A stretch of 64,000 nucleotides of DNA from the NCBI GenBank assembly GCA_016647705.1, contig CM028333.1:25972243-26036242 (forward strand), in the 5' to 3' direction. Under the pieces are notes generated by a model. It ran no database searches. It was given only the letters and a program-made list of their open reading frames with translations, and was not told where the DNA came from. Below are positions 24,005 to 32,775 of this stretch, in pieces. The stretch is from Eucommia ulmoides. Its lineage: Eukaryota; Streptophyta; Magnoliopsida; Garryales; Eucommiaceae. The first letter of the stretch is position 1. Every line of letters starts with the position of its first letter. The translations under genes and the position numbers were made by a program.

Positions 24005-24498
24005 CTTTAAAAATACAAAAGTATTTGTATTTCATATAGCTTGCATATTTATATTCTTGTCTCTTATAAACTATTATTAGGTTGTCGTTGCCGGGAATAG
24101 TATAGTATAATTTAGTATTACTGATTTCATTATGTTAAAAACACAAAAATATTTTCATTTCAAGTTACAGTTGCATAATAGATAACATTAACTAGATTTA
24201 ATCATATCAAAAATTCATAAAAAGGGGAAAACTTTTAAAAACAGAATTGTTTTAGTTTAAATAAATCAAAGAAAGTTACTTAGGTAGTGTTTAACTGTGA
24301 ATATTCATTTTGACTAAGGTACCATTTATGGACAGGTGTCTTGGGGTGCGTAAAACCATCCCTATGCATAATTGACCCCCGAACATTAAGAATATCTCTA
24401 GTACATAGACGTTATGAAGTCAAAATAGAGGCATTTCAAAGTAAAATGAATTTCTAAAACTCTCGGTGACCTAGCACACCATTTAACCCTATGCTAGG

Positions 24499-24873
24499 TG
24501 GTAAATCCATTTTTAACATAAAATATCGGACCTAGAAGTTTTTGAAAATGAATGAATTTGGAGGAGTTAGAGAGGGTGAAATGAAACTTGTTTCCTTTTC
24601 TTTCAATCTCTACTTCTTTTGCAATCAAAATCTGGGGTGCGTTAGCATCTCTCACAATACTGATTGTAGTAAGCTCAGAGGCCTAAACCACCTCCTCATC
24701 ACTATGACTCGCCCTGGAGGTCAACACTCTATGGCCTATAAAAGGATCTCCCACAAGGTGTGCTACGTGCATCTAAGGGCCAATCAATAGACGTGAAAAC
24801 CACTGAAGGTACTCGTCCTAAAAAATTGGGAAAGTAGCTAGAACATCTACGAGAGCTACTAGATTGAGCATAT
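24499..24873 (+). other. Second Tat internal region start, truncated
   Basis: The segment begins with the decayed primer-binding site TGGTAAATCC (compare TGGCGACTCC) and the leader CATTTTTAACATAAAA shared with the region after LTR B. This shows that LTR C was also used as a 5' LTR. An open frame at 24542-24790 has no recognisable domain. The segment is cut at 24873 by the copia LTR. Confidence 0.65.
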
Positions 24874-26985
24874 TATTGATCCCAAGATTTTGATGAACAA
24901 TTAAGTATTAATGTTTTGGTGGAACTAATGTTTGATCAAGTGTTTCAGTGATTTAAAGTTTCAATAACAAAGATGTCAAAGTGAATGGATGTTAAATGAA
25001 GATATCAAGATGATGAAGAAGTATTAAGAGTTTGAAGACATTAGGGAAAACAACCCAAGTAAATATAAACTCTTAATATCCCATTTAGGAACACATACAC
25101 GGCACAAAATGAATTTTATCTTTTATGTGTGTTTTGGTTGAGTATATTTATTTGCTCCTATGTGAATCAAAAATAAATATTTTTGAATGACTAAAATAGA
25201 ATATAAGAGTATTAGTGGAGTTCATTTGAATATAAATATGGATAAAGGGGCAAAATTGTAAAAGAACGTAAGTTAAAAACAAGATCAGAGAAGAGATTTA
25301 GGAGAGGGCAATCCACTGAAGAGTCGACCGGAGAAATAAGATGAACTCTCTAAATCTGCGAGTCTACAGAGAGGTCAACCGATAGAAGTTTGGCAAACTC
25401 TTTGAATCTGTGAGTCAATAGATCATTCAACTAGTGGAAGCTTGGTAAACTCTCTGAATCTACGAGTTGATTGAGGAGTCGACCGATCAAGTGCTTGGGC
25501 TACTTCTAGTATCCTTCAGTCGACTGAACGCGCAGTTTCAGGATATTGGTTGATCCGATTTTAAATCCAAAAGTAGCCATTTTTTGTTAATATTTGAGAG
25601 AGATTTCGGGGATATTCTTAACATTTGAGATATGGTTCAAATACTAATTAAATCCTTTCAATATGGTTCATTAATTATTAAGATTTCTCAATTTGGTACT
25701 TAAAATGGATTCTATACTTATTTGTTTTGATTAAGAAATACTTTGGGGATTTAATTGAGAGTTTTAAAAGTTGTTATTAAGTGAAATTGAACCTAAATGA
25801 AGTCCTCATGTTATGAAGGGTCGATAAGAGTATTTTATTGTCATGACACTTGTAAGCTAACCGTTAAGAGGCTAATTACATGTACCCTTATATAGACTTA
25901 CGAATTTTCTAAGAGAACTAATCATTCTAATCATTCTAAGAGATAAAATCAATCTATATCTTTTTGAGAGAGCGTTTACAAGAGTTATCATTCAACGATA
26001 CTGTGAGTTGTTCTAAGAGTGATTATGATAATCAACTGCGATTAATTTGTGTTGATACCGGAATTGAAGCTACATTATTTTCATCATAAATTCTGTGGAT
26101 TCCGGGTGAGATCTTTCCATATTGATTATTACTTGTTTATTATTGTATTTTGGAAATTGATCTTAGAAATTATTTTTGATTTTTAAAGAAAATATTCTTT
26201 CAAATAATTTCTTGAATCTGATTACGTGCTCCAATTTGCTACCTATATATTGTTAAAATAAGATTTTTGCATCACACATAATTCTATCACTAGTTGGTAT
26301 ATTAATTGAGTTTATATATATCTAGAGTGGCAGAAGCTCCGAGTGAGACTTAGTTATCAATTTTTGTATTAGTGAGTTGTGACGGGTTAAATATCATTGG
26401 GGACTTAATCAAGGGTAGCTAGGTTTCAGTCTCTTCCTATAAAAGGATTGAGGTAGTGATTCTTCCTGGATAAGAATTGTGTGTTTGTGAGTGATTTTAT
26501 AACGGTTCAATCCTTACCAGGTAAAAGGATATTTGAAGTGTTTTGGTGAGATTTTGATTCTTGAGCCTAAGTGTTAAAAAGAATTAGGTTATTCTTTAGC
26601 CTGTAAAAAGTAGAGGTTATTCCTTAGCCTTTGAAAAGAAAATTGTAAAGGTTGATTCTGAGCCTGTAAAAGAATCGGTGTGCGGGTTTGGTTCCTACCT
26701 TTAAAGGAATCTTGGTTTTAGTGGGTGTGACCTCTGTGGAGCTTGGAGGACTAGATTAGCCAAGGGTAGCTTGATGAACCAGTATAAATCTCTGGTGTGC
26801 TACTTTCTTAATTTGTCTATTTTTATTGTTTGTGTGTACACCTAGTTGATTGATTAATTCCATTGTATTATAAAAATAATAATTAATTTAGGCATAAAAT
26901 TAATTATTTGATTTATTGATTTTTATTCTAATTATTTTTAATTACCCAATTCACCACCCCTCTTAGGTATTCTACTGGGCCAACA
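24874..26985 (+). mobile_element. Copia 5' LTR, 2112 bp
   Basis: It begins TATTGATCCCAAGATTTTGA (family consensus TGTTG..., see 55281 and 59916; the second base has decayed G to A) and ends GGGCCAACA. U3 carries repeated GTCGACCG-type motifs at 25320-25560, and a TATA box CTTATATAGAC lies at 25888-25897. The family tail ATTCACC..CTTAGGTA..GGGCCAACA is present in all copies in this window. Confidence 0.9.
25888..25897 (+). promoter_or_regulatory. TATA box of the copia LTR
   Basis: CTTATATAGAC, preceded by the repeated palindromic GTCGACC motifs some 330 bases upstream. Confidence 0.45.
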
Positions 26986-26987
26986 AT

Positions 26988-27000
26988 TGGCATCAGAGCT
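26988..27000 (+). other. Primer-binding site, initiator tRNA-Met type
   Basis: TGGCATCAGAGCT, one substitution from TGGTATCAGAGCT, two bases after the LTR end. Confidence 0.95.
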
Positions 27001-27035
27001 GGTTTAGCTCGAATCTATTTGCTAACAAAGATCAC

Positions 27036-27935
27036 ATGGCACACATAGTAGGCACACTTGGTGAGGGGAAGTCTATGCATCGACCACCCTTGTTTGCAGG
27101 TGAAAGTTACTCGTTTTGGAAAGACGGGATGATAGTCTTTCTTTAGGCAACAAATTATAACGCGTGGCTAACAATTGAGGATGGTCCATTCATTCCAATG
27201 GAAAATAAAGTTGAGAAGAAGAAGGAACAACTCACTGCTTCCAATAAGCAGAAACTCTCTATTAATTCTCAAGCTATCAATATTCTCTTTTGTTCTTTAG
27301 ATGCTAATGAGTATTCTAGAGTTTCAGGTTATAAATCTGGAAAGGAGATGTGGGATAAGCTACAAGTTACTCACGAAGGGACAAGTCAAGTGAAGCAGTC
27401 AAAGATCAATGCACTCATGAGAAAATTTGAGTTGTTCAGGCTGGAGGAGAATGAATCGATTCAGGAGATGTACACTCGCTTCAACAACATATACAATAGT
27501 ATGAACCAACTCGGAAATTCGTACTCCATGGAGGATAGAGTACGAAAGGTCCTAAAGTCCTTGACGAAAATATGGGAGTCAAAAGTGACGGCAATCGAGG
27601 AAGCCAAGGATCTGGGAAAATACGACATCGATGATCTAATTAGTAATTTGATGACTCATGAATCGGCAATCAAAGGCTACGAGGATGATACCGAAAATAG
27701 CAAGAAGAAATCCTTGGCACTAAAAGTTCAAAAAATTGAAGAAGTAGATGATAGTGATGATGAAAGCCTTGATAGTGAGCAAGAGAAGAATGTATAACTT
27801 CTCACAAACAACTTTAGAAAAATGACTCGGCGCACATTCCGTGGGAAAAGAAATGTCAACATGTCCAAAGTGGAATGCTACAACTGTCGTAAAACTGGTC
27901 ATTTTCAAAATGATTATCCCAAAACCGAAGAATGA
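27036..27935 (+). pseudogene. gag: Copia gag with CCHC knuckle
   Basis: Gag forms the virus-like particle and packages the RNA. The frame starts at ATG 27036, 36 bases past the primer-binding site, and shows the UBN2/retrotransposon gag 2 pattern: YSFWKDGM near residue 25, MWDKL, the ALMRKFELFRLEENESIQEM segment and a Glu/Asp-rich C-terminus. In-frame stops at 27144 (TAG, probably from CAG) and 27795 (TAA) break it. The same frame continues to a knuckle CYNCRKTGHFQNDYP at 27876-27920. Its final zinc-binding Cys is replaced by Tyr (TAT for TGT), and the frame closes at TGA 27933. The longest open piece is 27198-27797. Confidence 0.9.
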
Positions 27936-28560
27936 TAAAGAAAATGAGAAGAAAAAAAAGAAAAGAAGAAAGTAAAGAAGAGTAAGAAGAAATCAATGAA
28001 GGCTACTTGGGATGATACCGATTCAACTAGCTCGGAAGAATTAGATAGTGAGGATACGTCCATGCTTGCTTTAATGGCCACTGGTGGTGAGGTAACCGAT
28101 TATTCAAGTTCTTATCCTTTAAATTTTGATGAATTATTTTATTTTTGTCAAGAACTTTCACATGATTATAAAAACCAGTGTTAAAAAATAAATGTCCTTC
28201 AAAGTACAATTAACACATTAAATAAGCAAGTGGTGGATTTTGAATTTGAAAACAATGAGTTGAAATCTAAATTGATGGATTTGTAATCAATTGTTCTCAA
28301 ATTTACCGGTGGTAAAAATAATTTGAAAATGATTTTGGGAAGTTCACGTGGAGTTTTTGATAAGGCCGATGTTGGATTTTAGAAAAATCTTAAACAAAAA
28401 CGCTTTCATAAATTCTTTTCTGAAACCAAGGATCTTGTTAGATGTTTTAAATGTAACGTTGTGGGGCATACTATTCGAAGATGTAGACAAGTTTGGGTTC
28501 CGAAAGGAATTGGCCCGACTAACAAAATCAAACCCACGTAGGCTGGGTACCACTTAGGAA
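27936..28560 (+). pseudogene. Copia gag-protease spacer with second CCHC knuckle
   Basis: A Lys-rich stretch is followed by KATWDDTDSTSSEELDSEDT and ALMA (27996-28090), the acidic segment typical of SIRE-like polyproteins. A coiled-coil-like ELKSKLMDL segment and a second, intact knuckle CFKCNVVGHTIRRC at 28443-28484 (C-x2-C-x4-H-x4-C) follow in the gag frame. WVPKGIGPTNK, also typical of this lineage, comes after. Several stops interrupt it. Confidence 0.75.
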
Positions 28561-28594
28561 CTATTTGAGGTGCTCCTTGCAGGTTATTCTAAAA

Positions 28595-28764
28595 GCATCA
28601 ATAAATAATGACAAATGGTTCCTCAATAGTGGTTGTTCTCGACACATGACGGGAGATAAAAGAAAATTTACATCTTTGACACCTAAAGATGGAGATCATG
28701 TGACTTTCGGAGACAGCGCAAAGGGTAAATTATCGGTATAGGTAATACCGGTAATGGTACTACT
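28595..28764 (+). pseudogene. Copia aspartic protease remnant
   Basis: The translation contains KWFLNSGCSRHMTGD (28613-28660). Copia proteases have the catalytic motif LDSGCSRHMTG; here the catalytic Asp is Asn (AAT for GAT), so the enzyme would be inactive. The frame is shifted by two relative to gag. It leads, after a stop near 28738, into the pre-integrase region. Confidence 0.85.
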
Positions 28765-29367
28765 ATGATTAAAGATGTGTTACTAGTTGATGGACTTAAA
28801 CATAATTTGCTTAGTATTAGTCAACTGCGTGACAAAGGATACAATGTTATATTTGATCATGATAGATGCATCATTAAGAATAGTCATGATAGTAGTATTT
28901 TATTAGTTGTATCACGTTTTGAGAATGTTTATACTTGCTCTTTTGATGATTTTAATTCTCAAAATTTATCTTGTTTGAATGCTTTATCAGAGAATAGTTG
29001 GTTATAGCATAGAAGACTTGGGCATGCTAGTATGGAGTTAATTTCTAACTTATCTAAGAAGAGTCTTGTATGTGGCCTACCTGATTTGAAATATGTGAAG
29101 GATAAAGTATGTGATGCATGTCAATTAGGCAATCAAGTTAGATCATCATTTAAGAAAAAGATGCACACGTCCACGTCTAGATGTCTTGAATTATTGCATC
29201 TTGATTTATTTGGGCCTAACTCTGTTGCTAGTTTTGGTCGTAAGTTCTATGCATTTGTTATTGTTGATGATTATTCTAGACTTACCTGGGTATACCTTCT
29301 TACTAAGAAAAGTGAAGTTACTTTCGTTCTTACTAAATTTTGTAAACGTGTTCAAAATGAGAAATAA
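28765..29367 (+). pseudogene. Copia GAG-pre-integrase and integrase N-terminal half
   Basis: Two consecutive open pieces (28765-29007 and 29032-29367) lie in the same frame. The first ends at TAG 29005 where the family has the Trp of LWHRRLGHA. HRRLGHA and CDACQLGNQ give the HHCC zinc site. LELLHLDLFGP then holds the first catalytic Asp, and FVIVDDYSRLTWVY is the typical core. Integrase inserts the cDNA into the genome. The frame breaks at 29367. Confidence 0.85.
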
Positions 29368-29600
29368 TTTTTTATTATTAACATTCATAATGACAGAGGA
29401 AGAGAATTTAAGAATGATTAAGTGATAAGTTACTGTGATGAGCATGGTTATGCTCAGAACTTTTTTGTACCAAGATCACCGCACAAAATGGTGTAGTGGA
29501 AAAAAAGAACAGAACGCTTCAAGAGATGGCCAGAACAATGCTAACTGAAAATCGTTAACCAACTTACTTCTGGGCCAAAGTAGTAAGTACTGCTTGTCAC
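29368..29600 (+). pseudogene. Integrase core C-terminal part, frame-shifted
   Basis: Different frames give IMTEEEN-like, then SYCDEHGYAQNFFVPRSPHK and RTLQEMARTML-like segments. These match the integrase stretch containing the second Asp and the catalytic Glu (family pattern GVVERKNRTLQEM). At least two frame shifts and stops (for example TAG at about 29495) are present. Confidence 0.7.
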
Positions 29601-31517
29601 GTGGTAAATCGGGTATCAATTCGTAGAGGGTTTAACAAAACCCTATATGAAATCTGGAATGGTAAAACTCCTAATATCTCATATTTTAAAGTCTTTGGAT
29701 GCAAATGTTTTATTTTGAATGACAAAGATAATCTTGGTAAATTTGATGCTAAATCCGATTATGGGATTTTTCTTGGATATGCTACTAACAGTAAGGCTTA
29801 TAGAGTCTATAATAAACGTACTTTAGTAGTAGAGGAAACTATGCATGTCGTTTTTGAGAAAGTTGATCCATACTTGTCGAGAAAGGTTTTGGATGATAAT
29901 GATGCAGGTATCTTAAATAACCAAAACCAAGGTAATGATGCAATAAAGGAGTCTCAACAAGAGGAGGAACCTAAGGAGAAGGATTCAACTTTACCAAGAG
30001 CTATAAAGAAAGTACCAGGGCATTCAATTAACGAAATCATCGATAATTTTGAAAAATGTGTAAGTACTCGATCTTCTCTTAGGGATATAATTAATCTTGC
30101 TTTCTTATCTCAAATTAAGCCTAAAAATATCAATGAGACGCTAATTCATGAATCTTGGATTTCCGCAATGCAAGATGAATTAGTTCAATTTGAGCGGAAC
30201 AAAGTATGGTGTCTTGTTCCGAGACCGAATTTTCATCCAGTTATTGGTACTAAATGGGTATTTAGAAACAAAAATGATGAATCTGGTATGGTAATTAGAA
30301 ATAAAGCAAGATTAGTGTCACATGGCTATAATCAAGAGGAAGGAATTGATTATGATGAAACTTATGCTCCTGTTGCTAGACTAGAAGCAATTAGAATGCT
30401 ACTCGTCTTTGCATGTTCACGTAATTTTAAGCTATATCAAATGGATGTAAAGAGTACATTTCTAAATGGCTTTCTAGCTAAAGAAGTTTATGTAGAACAA
30501 CCCCCGAGATTTGAAAGTGACAAATTTCCCGATCATGTATTTGAACTTCGCAAGGCTTTGTACAGGCTCAAACAAGCTCCGAGAGCTTGGTATGAGAGAC
30601 TTAGCCAATATTTGATCGAAAATGGTTTTCGAAAGGGTATTTGTGATATAACACTATTTGTAAAGAAAACTGATTCTGATATTCTATTAACACAAGTATA
30701 TGTTGATGATATCATTTTTGGATCTACTAATGAGGATCTTTGCCAAGAGTTTGCTAAGATAATGCAGGTTGAATTTGAAATGAGTATGATGGGAGAGCTG
30801 AATTTCTTTCTTGAATTTCAAATTAAGCAAACCAAAGAAGGGATATTTGTAAACCAAGCTAAATACACCAAGGAGCTATTAAAGAAATATGGTTTGGAAG
30901 GAGCAAAAATATACAAAACTCCCATGGCCACGGCTACAAAAATTGAAAAAGATGATATGGGCAAAAGCATTAATGAAAAGATGTATCGAGGTATGATTGG
31001 TAACTTGTTGTATTTAACTGTTAGTAAACCTGATATTATGTATAGTGTTTGTCTTTATACTAGATTTCAGTCTTGTCCTAAAGAATTGCACTTGACTGCG
31101 GTTAAGCGAATTTTTCGTTATTTAAGGGGGACGACTGACCTTGGATTATGGTATCCTAGGGGAAGTGATTTTAAATTGCTAAGTTACTCCGACGTTGACC
31201 TTGCTGGTTGCAAAGTTGAGCGAAAAAGCACAAGAGGATCTTGTCATTTGTCAGGACATGCTTTGGTTTCTTGGTCAAGTAAAAAACAGAGTTCGATAGC
31301 CTTATCCACTACTGAGGCTGAATACATACCAGCTAGTAACTGTTGTGTTCAAATTTTATATATTAAGCAACAGTTAAATGATTTTGGAGTTTTTATGGAG
31401 GAGGTTTCGATCTTTTGTGATAATAAAAATGCTATATGTCTAAGTAAGAATCCTACACAGCACTCAAGAACTAAGTACATAGAGATGAGACATCACTTTA
31501 TTCATGATCATATTTAG
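29601..31517 (+). CDS. pol: Copia pol segment: integrase C-terminus, reverse transcriptase, RNase H
   Basis: This is the longest open frame in the window (638 codons). Residues 1-85 are the integrase C-terminal part (FKVFGCKCFILN, KFDAKSDYGIFLGYA). RT (RVT_2 family) starts near residue 200 (NKVWCLVPRP) and includes MDVKSTFLNG at 281, ALYRLKQAPRAWYERL, and the catalytic YVDDI at 367-371. RNase H follows, with YSDVDLAGC at 529, TTEAEY at 570 and CDNK at 606, so its acidic residues are kept. The TAG at 31515 is probably a mutation: the same frame continues with DTSDQLADVFTKPLAEDQ to TGA 31656. The ATG at 29601 is internal to the polyprotein, so this is an open remnant and not a complete gene. 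Both upstream domains are broken. Confidence 0.92.
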   Translation: MVNRVSIRRGFNKTLYEIWNGKTPNISYFKVFGCKCFILNDKDNLGKFDAKSDYGIFLGYATNSKAYRVYNKRTLVVEETMHVVFEKVDPYLSRKVLDDNDAGILNNQNQGNDAIKESQQEEEPKEKDSTLPRAIKKVPGHSINEIIDNFEKCVSTRSSLRDIINLAFLSQIKPKNINETLIHESWISAMQDELVQFERNKVWCLVPRPNFHPVIGTKWVFRNKNDESGMVIRNKARLVSHGYNQEEGIDYDETYAPVARLEAIRMLLVFACSRNFKLYQMDVKSTFLNGFLAKEVYVEQPPRFESDKFPDHVFELRKALYRLKQAPRAWYERLSQYLIENGFRKGICDITLFVKKTDSDILLTQVYVDDIIFGSTNEDLCQEFAKIMQVEFEMSMMGELNFFLEFQIKQTKEGIFVNQAKYTKELLKKYGLEGAKIYKTPMATATKIEKDDMGKSINEKMYRGMIGNLLYLTVSKPDIMYSVCLYTRFQSCPKELHLTAVKRIFRYLRGTTDLGLWYPRGSDFKLLSYSDVDLAGCKVERKSTRGSCHLSGHALVSWSSKKQSSIALSTTEAEYIPASNCCVQILYIKQQLNDFGVFMEEVSIFCDNKNAICLSKNPTQHSRTKYIEMRHHFIHDHI

Positions 31518-31787
31518 AAAAGGGATATTATTATTAATTATATTGATACCTCTGACCAGCTTGCTGATGTTTTTACCAAACCACTAGCAGAAGATCAGTT
31601 TGTGAAAATCATTCGTAGTTTGGGAATGGCTAGGCATAATGATGTTTGCCTAGAGTGACTTACATAATTGTTGTTTTCTCCTTCCCTACCTAAATTGTTT
31701 TTGAAGATGACAAAGGGGGAGAAATGAATGATGTTTTATTTAGGGGGAGAATTCTAAAACTGTGTTTTAATTTAATCAAAAGGGATA
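31518..31787 (+). other. Pol tail and G-rich 3' noncoding segment of the copia element
   Basis: 31518-31658 continues the pol frame past the stop (LADVFTKPLAED, GMARHNDVCLE). G-rich stretches then follow at about 31709 and 31741 (CAAAGGGGGAGAAA, TTTAGGGGGAGAATT), as in related elements near 55060 and 57460. The LTR that should come next is missing. Confidence 0.8.
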
Positions 31788-32240
31788 AATCATCAGGAAT
31801 GCCCCAGTCAGGCATCTTATCCTCTAGAGGGACATAGTCTGGATCCGCTGCCATGTCAACTACATTGGAGAGGCCAGCAGACTCCTAATCCATAGGAGAA
31901 CCCAACAAACCAACCATTATTGAGTCATCAACTCTAGATGCTCTAAAGGTCTCCTCAGCAGTAGAAGTATAAAGGGTAGGCACGTTATAAAAAATCCTGA
32001 GTACCGACGCCCTTGGTCGACCTCGGGACGCTTTAAAGAACTCCCTCTGAGTGGGGTCTCGGGGCTTTTCCCTTCCCACAAGAACAATAAGGACAACGTC
32101 CACCGTCACATGAAGAACCCACAGCTGACATAGTGTCGTCTAAAAAGAAAAGTCAAATTTCTATTACTAGGATTTTGACTAAAGGGTACAAGTTCGAATT
32201 TTTAGAATTACTACATGACTTTTAGAAGACATATCGAACT
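31788..32240 (-). pseudogene. Antisense coding-like segment, copy 1 of a direct duplication
   Basis: On the minus strand the translation includes VPTLYTSTAEETFRASRVDD and SIMVGLLG (open piece 31885-32109). It is about 80% identical to the segment at 32319-32775. It includes an upstream minus-strand stretch ending in a TTTCTTTTTAG/ATGAC-like acceptor context, so it looks like an exon with part of its intron. I do not recognise the family. Confidence 0.5.
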
Positions 32241-32318
32241 CATCTGGCTCGAAGTCATCACCCGGGAAATGGTCTACAAATAGGATCACCAAGATCGAAG
32301 TCATCTCCTAGGAAATCA
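32241..32318. other. Spacer between the duplicated segments
   Basis: Seventy-odd bases unique to the gap (CATCTGGCTCGAAGTCATCA, CCCGGGAAATGG). They repeat short motifs (GATCGAAGTCATC, GGAAATCATC) also found at the start of copy 2. Confidence 0.5.
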
Positions 32319-32775
32319 TCAAGAATGCCCCAGTCGAGCATCTCATCTTCTAGAGGGACGTAGTCTGGATCCGCTACCATCTTAGCTGCATTGAAGGGGC
32401 CAACAGACTCTTCACCTATAGGAGGACCCAACGAACTATCCATCATCGAGTCATCGACTCTAAACTCTATAAAGGTCCCCTTAGTAGTAGAAGTAGAAAG
32501 GGTAGGCACGCCATTGGAAATACTGAGTGCCAACGCCATGGGTCGACCTCGGGAGTGCTTTGAAGCACTCCCTCTGAGTCAGATCTCAGGAGCTTTTCCC
32601 TTCCCATGAGAATGGGAAGGATGACGACCACTATCACCCGAAGAACCCACAGCTAACACATTATCATCTAAAAAGAAAAGTCAAAGTTCTATTACTAGGG
32701 TTTCGACTTAAGGGTACAAATTGGAATTTTTAGGATTACTATGTGACTTTTAGAAGATATATTGAACTCACCGCT
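32319..32775 (-). pseudogene. Antisense coding-like segment, copy 2
   Basis: The open minus-strand piece 32258-32539 reads GVPTLSTSTTKGTFIEFRVD, then an acidic C-terminus (ADPDYVPLEDEMLDWGILDD). With copy 1 it makes a ~450 bp direct duplication spaced 520 bp. Substitutions between the copies are spread evenly. The place (between pol and a Tat-type LTR region, antisense) fits the additional antisense ORFs described for Tat-lineage elements, but identity is unproven. Confidence 0.5.

Larger units (their letters stand above)
21055..24498 (+). mobile_element. Tat-type LTR C, ~3.44 kb
   Basis: It starts TGCAAACAACGTTTTTTGTC and ends CCCTATGCTAGG. It has a TATA-like CCTATAGATA at 22551, two GTTCTTG-CAAGAAC units at about 22690 and 22840, and three two-hairpin modules at 23725-24004. 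It is the 3' LTR of the element starting with LTR B, yet it is itself followed by a decayed primer-binding site and leader, so it is shared with a second, tandem copy. A (TA)n run lies at 22001-22035. Confidence 0.85.
24874..31787 (+). mobile_element. SIRE-like Ty1/copia element lacking its 3' LTR
   Basis: Order: 5' LTR (24874-26985), primer-binding site (26988-27000), gag, CCHC knuckles, protease, GAG-pre-integrase, integrase, RT, RNase H, then a G-rich 3' segment (GACAAAGGGGGAGAAA near 31706). The 3' LTR expected next is absent: at about 31787 the sequence changes to the duplicated antisense segment. The element is dead: at least four premature stops, a lost catalytic Asp and frame shifts. 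The gag-integrase part is much more damaged than RT-RNase H. Confidence 0.9.
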
